From assembly GCF_937872355.1 (NCBI RefSeq), contig NZ_CALMSV010000165.1:1-37005 (forward strand): DNA of 37,005 nucleotides. The letters run 5' to 3'. Below the pieces are notes generated by a model that was not told the origin of the DNA, searched no databases, and saw only the letters and a program-made list of their open reading frames with translations. This document shows positions 24,264-32,789 of this stretch, piece by piece; position 1 is the stretch's first letter, and every line of letters starts with the position of its first letter. Origin of the DNA: an uncultured Sphingorhabdus sp. GTDB taxonomy: Bacteria; Pseudomonadota; Alphaproteobacteria; Sphingomonadales; Sphingomonadaceae. A program made the translations under genes and the position numbers.

Positions 24264-25157
24264 ATGGAGAGCTTTCCCAAAAGTGCCCTCGCCCGCGTCG
24301 AGGAAATGACCAAAGCCGCAGCAGCCAACCCTGCTCGCGCGGTTTCCTTTCAGGGTGCTCCCGGTGCCAATTCGCATCTGGCAGCGCTTGAGGTCGACCC
24401 TGATTGCCTGCCCGTACCGTGCTTTTCTTTCGAGGACGCGATTGATGCGGTGAAAGAAGGCCGGGCTGCCCGCGCTGTAATCCCCATCGAAAATTCGCTG
24501 CATGGCCGCGTGGCCGATATTCATTTTCTGCTACCCGAAAGCGGACTTTCGATCATTGGCGAGCATTTCATGCGCATCCGGCACTGCCTGATGGCCAAGC
24601 ATGCCGATGCAAAACTGACAACGGCAATGAGCCACCCCCAAGCGCTTGGGCAGTGCCGCCATTATCTGCGCGCAAAGGGCATCACGCCAATTGCTTATGC
24701 CGACACTGCGGCCGCAGCTGCCTTTGTGGCAGACAGCGACGATGAAGGAGCCGCAGCCGTCGCACCGCCAATAGCCGCAGGCATTTACGGGCTGGAGATG
24801 ATCCAGGAAGGCATTGAGGACGATGATCGGAACACCACGCGTTTCGTTGTTCTTTCCCGCGACCCCGTTGTTCCAGACGCCGATGGCGGCACTTTGATGA
24901 CCACATTCATTTTCGAAGTGAAAAACATCCCCGCCGCGCTTTACAAGGCGATGGGCGGTTCTGCGACCAATGGTGTCAATATGACCAAGCTCGAAAGCTA
25001 CCAGAATGGCGCGAGCTTTGCCGCGACGGAGTTTTTCGCTGACATTGAGGGTGCGCCTGGCGACCCCGCCGTCGACCGTGCGCTTGAGGAACTCGCTTTC
25101 CACTGCACCAAGGTGCGGTTGCTTGGCACCTATAAGCAGGAACGCAAAAGAGGTTAG
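24264..25157 (+). CDS. pheA: Prephenate dehydratase
   Basis: 297 residues from ATG 24264 (MESFPKSALARVEEM). The frame is open back to 24138 but without homology. The enzyme decarboxylates and dehydrates prephenate to phenylpyruvate, the committed step to phenylalanine. It is a stand-alone dehydratase: FQGAPGANSHLAAL at the start of the catalytic domain, IPIENSLHGRV, and the catalytic TRF motif at 192-194. Residues 210-297 form the ACT domain that normally binds phenylalanine; the usual ESRP motif reads ESYQ (244-247). The stop codon overlaps the stop of the convergent desaturase gene. Confidence 0.93.
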   Translation: MESFPKSALARVEEMTKAAAANPARAVSFQGAPGANSHLAALEVDPDCLPVPCFSFEDAIDAVKEGRAARAVIPIENSLHGRVADIHFLLPESGLSIIGEHFMRIRHCLMAKHADAKLTTAMSHPQALGQCRHYLRAKGITPIAYADTAAAAAFVADSDDEGAAAVAPPIAAGIYGLEMIQEGIEDDDRNTTRFVVLSRDPVVPDADGGTLMTTFIFEVKNIPAALYKAMGGSATNGVNMTKLESYQNGASFAATEFFADIEGAPGDPAVDRALEELAFHCTKVRLLGTYKQERKRG

Positions 25158-26197
25158 AAAATAGCTTCGTCGACCTTGGTGGGTTCGGCAAAATTCATGA
25201 CCGGTTTGCCGTCCAGTTGATGTGGTTCGAGGTGACCAAAAGCACGGTTTCTATCGCGCTTTTGCACGTTCCAGACCAACCCTAGCTTGCCCAGCGTTTC
25301 GATGGTCCAGCCGTTGAAATCCATTTCCCACCAGGCGATCTTGTTGCTGGCTGCCCGCGGTTGGGCGTGATGGTTGTTGTGCCAACCATCACCCAAAGTC
25401 AGTATGGAAATGAACCAGTTATTGGTCGCTTTTCCTACATCATGATAACGACGATAACCGAAATAGTGCGCAAGGCTGTTGGTGCCCATCACGCCGTTGA
25501 GGAAGATGAAGGTTCGCAGGAAACCGCCGATGAGCACGGTGCCCACAACATGCTCCGGCCCGCCAAAGGCCAGCGCCCAGCCAGCAGGCAGGACGACAAG
25601 CGAAAAGGCCACCCAGAACCAGCGCGTCTTGTGGCAAAACTCCACAACCGGATCGCCGACCAAGCCTTTGCCATAGAGCCGCATATCGGTATGCGCATTG
25701 TCCCACAGCCAGCCGAGATGGCCTATCAGCAGGCCTTTGACCGGTCCCATCTTGCGACCATGGCCGTCGATATGCGGGCTGTGGATGTCACCGACTTCGT
25801 CCGCAAAAGCATGGTGCCGGCGATGATCGGCAGCCCATTTCTTGACCGAACCCTGGCAGGACATTTGGCCGCAAATACCGATCAGATAGCGCATCCACGT
25901 CGAGGTTTCGAACGACCGATGGGTGAAATAGCGGTGAAAACCGCAGGATAGGCCGTAATTGATAATCAGATAGCCGGAAATGAAGGCCGACCATTCAACC
26001 CAGCCGGTTGGATGCGTGAACATCCACCAGATCGCCGCCATGGCGCCGCCGACCTGGAGCACCGCGAGGATGCTATATTCAATCTGCTTGGCACGCGCGC
26101 TAGGGCCACCAATCAAGACACCGGGGTGCGGTTGCCCTTTACCTTCCAACTCCCATTTCCGGTCGCTTGGATATAGGCCGGTTGTCGTCCGTGGCAT
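25154..26197 (-). CDS. Acyl-CoA/fatty acid delta-9 desaturase
   Basis: 347 residues with the three histidine boxes of membrane di-iron desaturases: HRYFTH (about 87-92), HRRHH (about 124-128) and HNNHH (about 276-280). Hydrophobic helices lie near 40-60, 68-85, 196-215 and 220-235. It introduces a double bond in acyl chains in the membrane, using O2 and an electron donor. The arrangement is that of bacterial stearoyl-CoA 9-desaturase-like enzymes. A GAGGGA ribosome site precedes the ATG. It shares its last bases with pheA (TTAG at 25154-25157). The upstream region holds a TTGACA and a GTTAACG/CGTTAAC inverted repeat. Confidence 0.9.
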   Translation of the reverse strand: MPRTTTGLYPSDRKWELEGKGQPHPGVLIGGPSARAKQIEYSILAVLQVGGAMAAIWWMFTHPTGWVEWSAFISGYLIINYGLSCGFHRYFTHRSFETSTWMRYLIGICGQMSCQGSVKKWAADHRRHHAFADEVGDIHSPHIDGHGRKMGPVKGLLIGHLGWLWDNAHTDMRLYGKGLVGDPVVEFCHKTRWFWVAFSLVVLPAGWALAFGGPEHVVGTVLIGGFLRTFIFLNGVMGTNSLAHYFGYRRYHDVGKATNNWFISILTLGDGWHNNHHAQPRAASNKIAWWEMDFNGWTIETLGKLGLVWNVQKRDRNRAFGHLEPHQLDGKPVMNFAEPTKVDEAIF

Positions 26198-26265
26198 GTG
26201 CGTCCCTCTGATTTGGTGCGACAGGCGTCGCTGGTTGGAGCCACCGCGTGTAAAATTGCGTCATT

Positions 26266-26292
26266 GTTAACGTCACTGTCAATCGCGTTAAC
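26266..26292. promoter_or_regulatory. Inverted repeat GTTAACG-N13-CGTTAAC, possible operator of the desaturase
   Basis: GTTAACG (26266-26272) and CGTTAAC (26286-26292) are perfect 7-bp arms. A minus-strand TTGACA lies between them (26282-26277), suitable as the -35 of the desaturase gene at 26197, although a matching -10 is weak (CAATTT at 18 bp). Confidence 0.4.
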
Positions 26293-26315
26293 GGCGTTTG
26301 TGCGACGAACCGAAC

Positions 26316-26344
26316 TTGACCATATTCCTTGGCTGTATTATATA
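26316..26344 (+). promoter_or_regulatory. Sigma-70 promoter of the 26370 lipoprotein gene
   Basis: TTGACC (26316-26321), a 17-bp spacer and TATATA (26339-26344) make a near-consensus promoter. The predicted start near 26351 gives a leader of about 19 bases, enough for the GGAG ribosome site before ATG 26370. Confidence 0.7.
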
Positions 26345-26369
26345 GGCAATACACATGGAGAAGAATCCT

Positions 26370-26885
26370 ATGAAATATGCCTTAATCGCGTTGCCACTCG
26401 CGCTTGGACTCGCCGCTTGCAGCAGCAAGGATGAGCCTGACGAAGGCACGACCGTCAACATCGATGCTACGACGGATGAAGGCGCGACTGTAAAGATCAC
26501 TGCTGACGGTAAAACGGGCAATGTCGGTTTCAAGGTGCCCGGCTTTGACACCAATATCCGCCTGCCCAAAAAGCTGCTCGATGACAGCAATTTCGACATT
26601 GACGGGGTGAAGCTCTATCCCGGATCGACCGTCGACACGGTCAACATCACCGCCAATGACAAAGGCGGCAAGGATGAGCAGACCGACGTCCGCATCGGCT
26701 TCACCTCCCCTGCCGATCCGGCGAAGGTCAGCGACTGGTTCAAGGACCAGTTCGGCAAGCAATCCATCAAAGCTGACGGCGATGCCGCCAAGCTGACCGG
26801 AACCACCAAGGACGGCGAAGCCTTCACGATCGAGCTGACCGAAAAAGACGGCAAAACAGCCGGGCTGGTCAATATCCGCAAATAA
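26370..26885 (+). CDS. Lipoprotein of unknown function
   Basis: 171 residues from ATG 26370, which has GGAG 9 bases upstream; the earlier ATG at 26355 overlaps that site. The signal MKYALIALPLALGLAAC ends in a lipobox with Cys17. The mature part is acidic, rich in Thr, Asp, Lys and Gly. It contains a short repetitive start (TTVNIDATTDEGATVKITADG), then VGFKVPGFDTNIRLPKKLLDDSNFD and a C-terminal half (VSDWFKDQF, AKLTGTTKDGEAFTIELTE) that could be a small beta-sheet domain. I recognise no characterised family. It has its own strong promoter, so it is probably well expressed. Its stop is 6 bp from the convergent lipocalin stop. Confidence 0.75.
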   Translation: MKYALIALPLALGLAACSSKDEPDEGTTVNIDATTDEGATVKITADGKTGNVGFKVPGFDTNIRLPKKLLDDSNFDIDGVKLYPGSTVDTVNITANDKGGKDEQTDVRIGFTSPADPAKVSDWFKDQFGKQSIKADGDAAKLTGTTKDGEAFTIELTEKDGKTAGLVNIRK

Positions 26886-26891
26886 ACCGGT

Positions 26892-27443
26892 TCAGCTGTC
26901 GGGTTGTTGCGTAATCCTGAGCAACCCGACATCATATCCCAATTCGGCGGCGCGCGCTTTCATGCGGGAGAGTGTCGCCGCGCCCGGATTGGCTTGGCGA
27001 TGCAGGAACCACAGATAGCGCCCGCTCGGTTCACCGACGATCGACCAGCTATAATCGTCTGCCCGGTCAAGCACCCAATAGTCGCCGTAAAACGGCCCGA
27101 AGAAAGAAACGCGTAATTTGGCGTTCTGGCTGCCGTCGACGACCTTCGCCTTGCCGGTCGCCCGCTCGCTTTTGCCCTGAAGCGATCCTTTGCGACAGCT
27201 GTTCACCACTTTGATCTGCCCGGGTGCCGTCAAACTGTAATCGGCGGTGACGCCTTCACAATCCTTCTGGAATCCCGCTTCATATCGCGCAAGTTCATAC
27301 CAGCGCCCCAGATAGCGATCGACCTCGACCGCCTTCGCAGGTTCGGGAACGGCACGATTGCCGACCGGGCCTGTCTCGAAAGTTGAACAGCCGGCCAGAG
27401 CCAATATGGTTGTGGCGATGACAAATGCATGGCGCTTTTTCAT
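26892..27443 (-). CDS. blc: Bacterial lipocalin (Blc-like outer membrane lipoprotein)
   Basis: 183 residues from ATG 27443 (MKKRHAFVIATTILALAGC), a lipoprotein signal with Cys19. The lipocalin motif GRWYELARYE is followed by FQKDCEGVTADYSL, LRVSFFGPFYGDYWVLD and a C-terminal helix. Blc-type lipocalins bind fatty acids or lysophospholipids and act in outer membrane maintenance. The order of strands and length are normal. Its last codons form a 10-bp hairpin that may end transcription of the opposite lipoprotein gene. It lies 62 bp after polA on the same strand. Confidence 0.88.
   Translation of the reverse strand: MKKRHAFVIATTILALAGCSTFETGPVGNRAVPEPAKAVEVDRYLGRWYELARYEAGFQKDCEGVTADYSLTAPGQIKVVNSCRKGSLQGKSERATGKAKVVDGSQNAKLRVSFFGPFYGDYWVLDRADDYSWSIVGEPSGRYLWFLHRQANPGAATLSRMKARAAELGYDVGLLRITQQPDS
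26897..26931 (+). terminator. Hairpin in the lipocalin 3' end, possible terminator of the lipoprotein gene
   Basis: TGTCGGGTTG (26897-26906) and CAACCCGACA (26922-26931) are perfect 10-bp arms with a 15-base loop. It begins 11 bp after the stop of the plus-strand lipoprotein gene and lies within the last 13 codons of the lipocalin. No T-run follows, so termination is uncertain. Confidence 0.5.
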
Positions 27444-27505
27444 ACCAATAAAGGTGGTGCACACCGACCATGGTTACAAGGCGGGTGAAAACCCCATATG
27501 CCTGC

Positions 27506-30322
27506 TCAGTGCGCAGCGCCCCAGCTTGGACCGGTGCCGATCTCGACGCCTAGAGGAACCGAGAGTTTGACGAGTGGTTCGGCGGCACTCGCCATCACGG
27601 CTTCGATCACCTTGCTCGCAGCAGCCACATCGCTTTCAGGAAGCTCGAACACCAGTTCATCATGCACCTGCAGCAGCATTTTGACATTGTGCAGCCCCGC
27701 ATCGGCTAGTGCTGGCCCCATTCGCACCATCGCACGCTTGATGATGTCTGCGCTGGTGCCCTGGATGGGCGCATTGATTGCTGCACGCTCGCTGCCTTGC
27801 CGTTCGGCTTGGCTTTGCGAAGCGATGCGTGGGAACCAGCATTTGCGCCCGAACAGCGTCGTGGTGAAGCCGGTCTCTTTCACACTCGCCAGCGTTTCCT
27901 GGATATAGGCGCTGATGCCGGGGAAGCGTTTGAAATACGCGTCGATCAACTGCTGCGCCTCTTCCGAACTCGACTCGAGCCGTTTCGCCAGACCCCAGCG
28001 CGAAATTCCATAGAGGATCGAGAAGTTGATCGTCTTCGCCCGCCCGCGCGTATCGCGGTTGACCTCCCCGAACAGTTCCTGCGCGGTGCGGGCGTGGATG
28101 TCTTCGCCTTGTTCGAAGGCTTCACGAAGCGGCCCGACATCAGCCATATGCGCGGCAAGGCGCAGTTCGATCTGGCTATAGTCGGCAGACAGGATGACAT
28201 TGCCGGGTTCAGCGACAAAGGCATCACGGATCTGCCGCCCGATTTCGGTGCGTATCGGGATATTCTGCAGGTTCGGATCCGTCGAGGCGAGGCGCCCAGT
28301 CTGCGCACCGACCAAGCTATAGCTGGTATGGACCCGACCAGTTTTCGCGTTGATCTGTTCCTGCAAACTGTCGGTATAGGTCGATTTCAGTTTCGCCAAT
28401 TGCCGCCAGTCGAGCACCTTGCGGGCGATTTCGACGCCCTGCCCTGCCAGATCTTCCAGCACAGTGACGTCGGTCGAATATTGCCCCGACTTGCCTTTCT
28501 TGCCACCCTTGTGACCCAGCTTGTCAAACAGGATCGCCCCCAATTGCTGGGGACTGCCAATGGTGAAGGGCTGGCCAGCATGGCCATGGATTTCCTTTTC
28601 GAGTATCTCCATCTGCGCCGCAAATTCAGTCGACAGACGGGCCAGCACAGCGCGATCAACCTTTATCCCGGCGCATTCCATCTGGCTCAGCACCGGCACC
28701 AGTGGACGGTCGACCAGTTCGTAGACGCGCGTCACCTTTTCTAGGCTCAACCGCAGCTTTAGATGATGCCACAGCCGCAGCGTGACGTCGGCGTCTTCAG
28801 CGGCATATTTTGTCGCCTCGGCGAGCGGCACTTCGGCAAAGCCTATCTGGCTCTTGCCGGTGCCAGTCAGCGATTTGTAGCTGATCGGTTTGTGCCCCAG
28901 ATAGAGCTCGGACAGTTCGTCCATCCCATGCCCCTGACGACCCGCGTCCAGCGCAAAGCTCATCACCATAGTGTCGTCAAACGGCGATATGTGCAGGCCA
29001 TGCTGGCGCAAAACCGACATGTCATATTTGAGGTTCTGCCCGACCTTGAGGACGCTTTCATCCTCCAGCAATGGCTTCAGTCGAGCGAGTGCGGCGTCGA
29101 GCGGGATTTGGTCGGGCTTTTCGGCGAACATATCGGTTCCGCCATGGCCGAGCGGGACATAACAGGCTTTGCCCGGTGCCGTCGCGAGGCTGAAACCCAC
29201 CAGTCGAGCAGTAACAGCCTCTAGGCTGTCGGTCTCGGTATCAAAGCCGACCACGCCGACTTTGGTCGCCTCCGCTATCCAGTGATCGAGACGTTCCAAC
29301 GTTGTCACGCATTCATAGGTTGAAGCATCAATCGGCGGCATCGGTGCCGGCGTAGCTGCCTTGCCCGCCTCGACAGCCTGAGTCCCGCCATCGCCTTTGC
29401 GCTCTGCCTTGGGTTGTCCCGCAATCGCTTTGTTGGCTGAGGCCGTATCGCTGGTCTTGCCAATGCGATTCAGCAATGAACGAAAACCATGCTCCTCAAG
29501 GAAGGGCCGCAACGGTTCCTCCGGAATTGGTCCCAAGGCCATATCCTCCGGCGGGATCGGCAGCGGGCAATCTTCTTTCAGTGTCACCAGAACCTTTGAA
29601 AGGCGCGCCAGTTCGGCATGTTCGATCAGATTATCGCGCATCTTCGACGGCTTCATGTCGGGTGCCGCCGCCAGAACCGCCTCCAGATTGCCAAATTCGG
29701 TAATCAGCTTGGTGGCGGTCTTTGGACCAATGCCGGGAACGCCGGGAACATTGTCCGAACTGTCACCCATCAGAGCGAGGACATCGCCGACCAGCTCTGG
29801 CCCAACGCCGAATTTCTCGATCACCTCGTCACGCCCGATGCGCTTGTCCTTCATCGTGTCGAACATGTCGACGCCGTCTCCGACAAGCTGCATCAGATCC
29901 TTGTCCGACGAGATGATTGATACGTCCCAGCCTTGCGCGCGCGCCGCCTTGGTGTAGCTCGCGATCATGTCGTCCGCCTCGACATTCTCTTCCTCGATCA
30001 TCGGCAGCGAGAATGCGAGCGTGGCATCACGGATCAGCGGGAATTGCGGACGTAAATCCTCCGGAGCAGGCGGGCGGTTGGCCTTATACTGGTCGTAAAT
30101 CTCGTTGCGGAAACTGGTTCCCGCCTTGTCGAGCACGACCGCCATATGGGTTGGCCCATCCGCCGCGTGCAGGTCGCTCGCGAGCTTCCACAACATGTTC
30201 GAATAGCCCGCAACCGCGCCCACCGGAACGCCTGCCGGATTGGTCAGCGGCGGCAAACTGTAATAAGCGCGGAAAATATAGGCGGAACCGTCAACGAGGT
30301 AGAGATGCTTATGGTCTGACAT
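27506..30322 (-). CDS. polA: DNA polymerase I
   Basis: 938 residues with all three domains: 5'-3' flap nuclease (1-300; LYLVDGSAYIFRAYYS, IGPKTATKLI), 3'-5' exonuclease (about 345-530; DTETDSLEAV keeps the DxE metal residues, later YAAEDADVTLRL) and polymerase (about 540-938; DYSQIELRLAAH, RAKTINFSILYGIS and VHDELVFELP). It fills gaps and removes RNA primers in replication and repair. The proofreading metal ligands appear intact, unlike in some Pol I enzymes. No strong ribosome site precedes the ATG. It is in a run of minus-strand genes after a GNAT-like gene, with 42 bp between. Confidence 0.97.
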   Translation of the reverse strand: MSDHKHLYLVDGSAYIFRAYYSLPPLTNPAGVPVGAVAGYSNMLWKLASDLHAADGPTHMAVVLDKAGTSFRNEIYDQYKANRPPAPEDLRPQFPLIRDATLAFSLPMIEEENVEADDMIASYTKAARAQGWDVSIISSDKDLMQLVGDGVDMFDTMKDKRIGRDEVIEKFGVGPELVGDVLALMGDSSDNVPGVPGIGPKTATKLITEFGNLEAVLAAAPDMKPSKMRDNLIEHAELARLSKVLVTLKEDCPLPIPPEDMALGPIPEEPLRPFLEEHGFRSLLNRIGKTSDTASANKAIAGQPKAERKGDGGTQAVEAGKAATPAPMPPIDASTYECVTTLERLDHWIAEATKVGVVGFDTETDSLEAVTARLVGFSLATAPGKACYVPLGHGGTDMFAEKPDQIPLDAALARLKPLLEDESVLKVGQNLKYDMSVLRQHGLHISPFDDTMVMSFALDAGRQGHGMDELSELYLGHKPISYKSLTGTGKSQIGFAEVPLAEATKYAAEDADVTLRLWHHLKLRLSLEKVTRVYELVDRPLVPVLSQMECAGIKVDRAVLARLSTEFAAQMEILEKEIHGHAGQPFTIGSPQQLGAILFDKLGHKGGKKGKSGQYSTDVTVLEDLAGQGVEIARKVLDWRQLAKLKSTYTDSLQEQINAKTGRVHTSYSLVGAQTGRLASTDPNLQNIPIRTEIGRQIRDAFVAEPGNVILSADYSQIELRLAAHMADVGPLREAFEQGEDIHARTAQELFGEVNRDTRGRAKTINFSILYGISRWGLAKRLESSSEEAQQLIDAYFKRFPGISAYIQETLASVKETGFTTTLFGRKCWFPRIASQSQAERQGSERAAINAPIQGTSADIIKRAMVRMGPALADAGLHNVKMLLQVHDELVFELPESDVAAASKVIEAVMASAAEPLVKLSVPLGVEIGTGPSWGAAH

Positions 30323-30364
30323 GCCGGACGGATAGCAGCGCCGGTTGGCAGAGTCTTGCCCAAA

Positions 30365-31039
30365 TCAGGTCAACGCTAATGAAGACTCCGGCAAAGGCAT
30401 GTGCATTTCGGCGGGCGCCCCGCGGTCAATCCGCACAAATTTCGGGATGCCTTCAGCCATATATTGCCAGCGGAAGAATCGAACGGTCGTTATATGGCCG
30501 ACCGTGGCCGATCGCATCCGCCGGTGTGACAGCAGTGAAGGCAGATTATAGTCGGCGATCCAGCTCATCGACCAGACCCGCCCCTTCGCCTGCATCCATT
30601 CCGCCGTGCCCGCCCACAGCGCAGCAAACGCACGCCCCAACCGGTGATCGGGGTGAATCCACAGGCCTGTATCCCAAATCGCGGTTTCCGGAACAACAAA
30701 GCGCAAATGCACCATACTTTCGTCGAAAGGGCCGGTTCCCACCCAGGTGACGCCGACAAATTCATCACGTGCATTATAGGCGGCCAGACAAGTCAGGCCC
30801 TGCGCAAAGCGGCGGGCCTGCTCTTCAACATTGGGGTCGTATGGGAACTTGGCGAGCGCCTCGGGGGGTATAGGGTCAACACGATATCCCCGCCGGCTTT
30901 TGGGCATCCCGCCCACCGGAACGGCCACCAGCGTATAGCGGCTATAGCCGATTACGCCCGCCTTCGTCGCCAGCCGCGCCGTCGCATAAGACAGCACACC
31001 GGCAATGCCGAGCAGCTTTATGGCGGTGTAATCGGGCAC
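30365..31039 (-). CDS. GNAT-like acyltransferase, function unknown
   Basis: 224 residues starting with GTG at 31039, preceded by AAGGA about 10 bases upstream. The first 30 residues are moderately hydrophobic. The later part has GNAT features: LAAYNARDEFVGVTWVGTG, then WDTGLWIHPDHRLGRAFAALWAGTAEWMQAKG and IADYNLPSLLSHRRMRSATVG, where the residues after IHPDHR replace the usual Q/RxxGxG CoA loop with a divergent version. The pattern resembles acetyltransferases used in polysaccharide or cell-surface modification, but I cannot name a substrate. It lies between polA and an SH3 protein, same strand. Confidence 0.65.
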   Translation of the reverse strand: MPDYTAIKLLGIAGVLSYATARLATKAGVIGYSRYTLVAVPVGGMPKSRRGYRVDPIPPEALAKFPYDPNVEEQARRFAQGLTCLAAYNARDEFVGVTWVGTGPFDESMVHLRFVVPETAIWDTGLWIHPDHRLGRAFAALWAGTAEWMQAKGRVWSMSWIADYNLPSLLSHRRMRSATVGHITTVRFFRWQYMAEGIPKFVRIDRGAPAEMHMPLPESSLALT

Positions 31040-31105
31040 GCGGTGAATGTCCTTTCGGGGACCGTTGTAACACCGCTTTTCAAATTTTGTCTAAACGCAA
31101 TGTCC

Positions 31106-31579
31106 TCAAGGGACTTCTTCGCCCCAGATACGGTCGGTTTCGATATAGCCAACCCTTCCGGTTATATCGAGGCGGCACCAGCCTTTTTGGCAATCGTCGA
31201 TCCGACCTACGACGCCTTTTTCAACTCGCCACGAAATTCGCGCCGTCGCCGCCGGTTGTTCGCGCAGCATTGAAATGCCCGGAGCAGTGACGATGGCGGA
31301 ACGCTCTGGGCTCAACAACCGGACATGCATCCAGCCCTGATCGCCGTCAGGGTCTTCGATCTTGCGCCAGACTTCATGTACGGAGACGACCTTTACCGGC
31401 AGATATTGCCTTTTATACACCCACTTCACAGGAAACTCAGTGCTCGGCCCAGTGCGCGTCCGCGCTTCAGGCTCGTCAATCGATGCCCAATAAGGCGTCT
31501 TTTTGGTCGACTGCGCAATGGCGCTGCCCCCTGCAGCAACCAATGTGACGGCAATCATGAATTTTACGATATTTTGCAT
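31106..31579 (-). CDS. Exported SH3-domain protein
   Basis: 157 residues from ATG 31579. Signal peptide: FMIAVTLVAAGGSAIA, cleaved near residue 22. Two SH3_4-type (PF06347) modules follow: EARTRTGPSTEFPVKWVYKR to GWMHVRLLS, and PGISMLREQPAATARISWRVEKG to GYIETDRIWG. Such bacterial SH3 proteins bind peptidoglycan or other envelope partners. The protein has two Cys (DDCQKGWCRL) that probably form a disulfide. It is the most upstream gene of the minus-strand group with the GNAT-like gene and polA and diverges from the 2-hydroxyacid dehydrogenase. Confidence 0.85.
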   Translation of the reverse strand: MQNIVKFMIAVTLVAAGGSAIAQSTKKTPYWASIDEPEARTRTGPSTEFPVKWVYKRQYLPVKVVSVHEVWRKIEDPDGDQGWMHVRLLSPERSAIVTAPGISMLREQPAATARISWRVEKGVVGRIDDCQKGWCRLDITGRVGYIETDRIWGEEVP

Positions 31580-31688
31580 ATATTCCAGCAACCTGCTGCC
31601 CCAGTGCTTCCTCTATAGTGTAAGCAATACCGACAGTTCAAGGGTGATAGCTTGACGTCGCCTTTCTTCGCGCCATAGGGTTGCCAGC

Positions 31689-32687
31689 ATGACCCAGTTT
31701 CAACGCATCGAACGCCCGCGCGTCGCTATAACCCGCAAACTTTTGCCACAGATCGAAGCGCGCATGGCGGAGCTGTTCGATTGCCGTTTCAATCCTGATG
31801 ACCATGAAATGTCGGCAGATGAAATTGCGGAACTCATGCAGGATGCGGATATTTTGGTTCCGACGGTCACCGACCGGATTGACGCAGACCTGATAGCCCG
31901 GGCGCCGGCTTCACTCAAAATGTTCGCAAATTTTGGCGCGGGCGTGAACCATATTGATCTGGCGGCAGCCAAGGCCAAAGGCATCCTCGTCACCAACACC
32001 CCCGGCGTTTTTACCGAAGACACCGCTGATCTGACGATGGCGCTGATCCTCAACGTCCCGCGCCGGTTGGGTGAAGGTCACCGGATGATGCGTTCGGGTG
32101 AGTGGAAAGGCTGGACGCCGACCGGCATGCTCGGCCACCGCATTGGCGGCAAGACGCTCGGCATTATCGGCTTTGGTCGGATCGGTGAAGCGGTGGCGCT
32201 GCGCGCGCGCGCTTTTGGGCTGAACATTCTCTACAACAAGCGCCATCGGCTCCCAGCGAGCATCGAAGACGAACTGGGTGTAACTTTTGAGCCCGACCTC
32301 GACCGGTTGGTCGCGAAGAGCGACATCATCACCCTCCACTGCCCGCTGACCAACGAAACAGACAAGCTGATGAGCCGCGAGCGGATCGGGCTGATGAAAC
32401 GCGATGGCTATCTGATCAACAGCTCGCGTGGCGAACTGGTGGACGAGGATGCCTTAATCGAGGCATTAACTCGCGGAAGGATCGCAGGGGCAGGATTGGA
32501 CGTTTACAACCACGAGCCAGCCATTGACCCACGTTTCCTCTCTATCCCCAATGTCGTTCTGCTACCGCACCTCGGCAGCGCAACCTTTGAAGGCCGCGAA
32601 GCTTCGGGCGAAAAGGTGATCGCCAATATCCGCATCTTTTCCGATGGCCATCGCCCGCCAGACCAGGTTCTTGAAGGATGGGCGTAA
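31689..32687 (+). CDS. D-2-hydroxyacid dehydrogenase (glyoxylate/hydroxypyruvate reductase-like)
   Basis: 332 residues. NAD(P)-dependent reduction of a 2-ketoacid to a D-2-hydroxyacid is expected. The dinucleotide site GIIGFGRIGEAVA is at about 158-170. The catalytic set is Arg247 in NSSRGE, Glu276 in YNHEP and His294 in LPHLGS. ANFGAGVNHIDL near residue 80 and the overall sequence are close to bacterial glyoxylate reductase GyaR/GhrB, so glyoxylate or hydroxypyruvate is the likely substrate. AGGG lies 8 bases before the ATG. A 7-bp hairpin (CGCAATT/AATTGCG, 32715-32731) follows the gene. It is unrelated in position to the serA cluster. Confidence 0.88.
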   Translation: MTQFQRIERPRVAITRKLLPQIEARMAELFDCRFNPDDHEMSADEIAELMQDADILVPTVTDRIDADLIARAPASLKMFANFGAGVNHIDLAAAKAKGILVTNTPGVFTEDTADLTMALILNVPRRLGEGHRMMRSGEWKGWTPTGMLGHRIGGKTLGIIGFGRIGEAVALRARAFGLNILYNKRHRLPASIEDELGVTFEPDLDRLVAKSDIITLHCPLTNETDKLMSRERIGLMKRDGYLINSSRGELVDEDALIEALTRGRIAGAGLDVYNHEPAIDPRFLSIPNVVLLPHLGSATFEGREASGEKVIANIRIFSDGHRPPDQVLEGWA

Positions 32688-32714
32688 TTTCCTGTCGACA
32701 AATAGCGTCCGCGC

Positions 32715-32731
32715 GCAATTAGCAATTGCGG
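32715..32731. promoter_or_regulatory. Hairpin/palindrome CGCAATT-AGC-AATTGCG before amtB
   Basis: Perfect 7-bp arms with a 3-base loop lie 28 bp after the dehydrogenase stop and about 58 bp before the amtB start. There is no T-run, so it may be a protein-binding site for amtB control rather than a terminator. No sigma-54 -24/-12 element is visible in the 102-bp gap. Confidence 0.35.
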
Positions 32732-32789
32732 GCATCCAACCTCTCGCTTAGAGCCTGCCCAAAATATCGACATATCGGGGAGGTTGGTC

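Noticed and set aside
27797-28744. 315-codon open frame on the plus strand in polA
   Set aside because: Antisense to the polymerase domain, whose motifs are all intact on the minus strand.
31652-31681. TTGACG-N18-TAGGGT as a promoter giving a leaderless 2-hydroxyacid dehydrogenase mRNA
   Set aside because: The AGGG in the supposed -10 is correctly spaced to be the ribosome-binding site, so the match is better explained that way.
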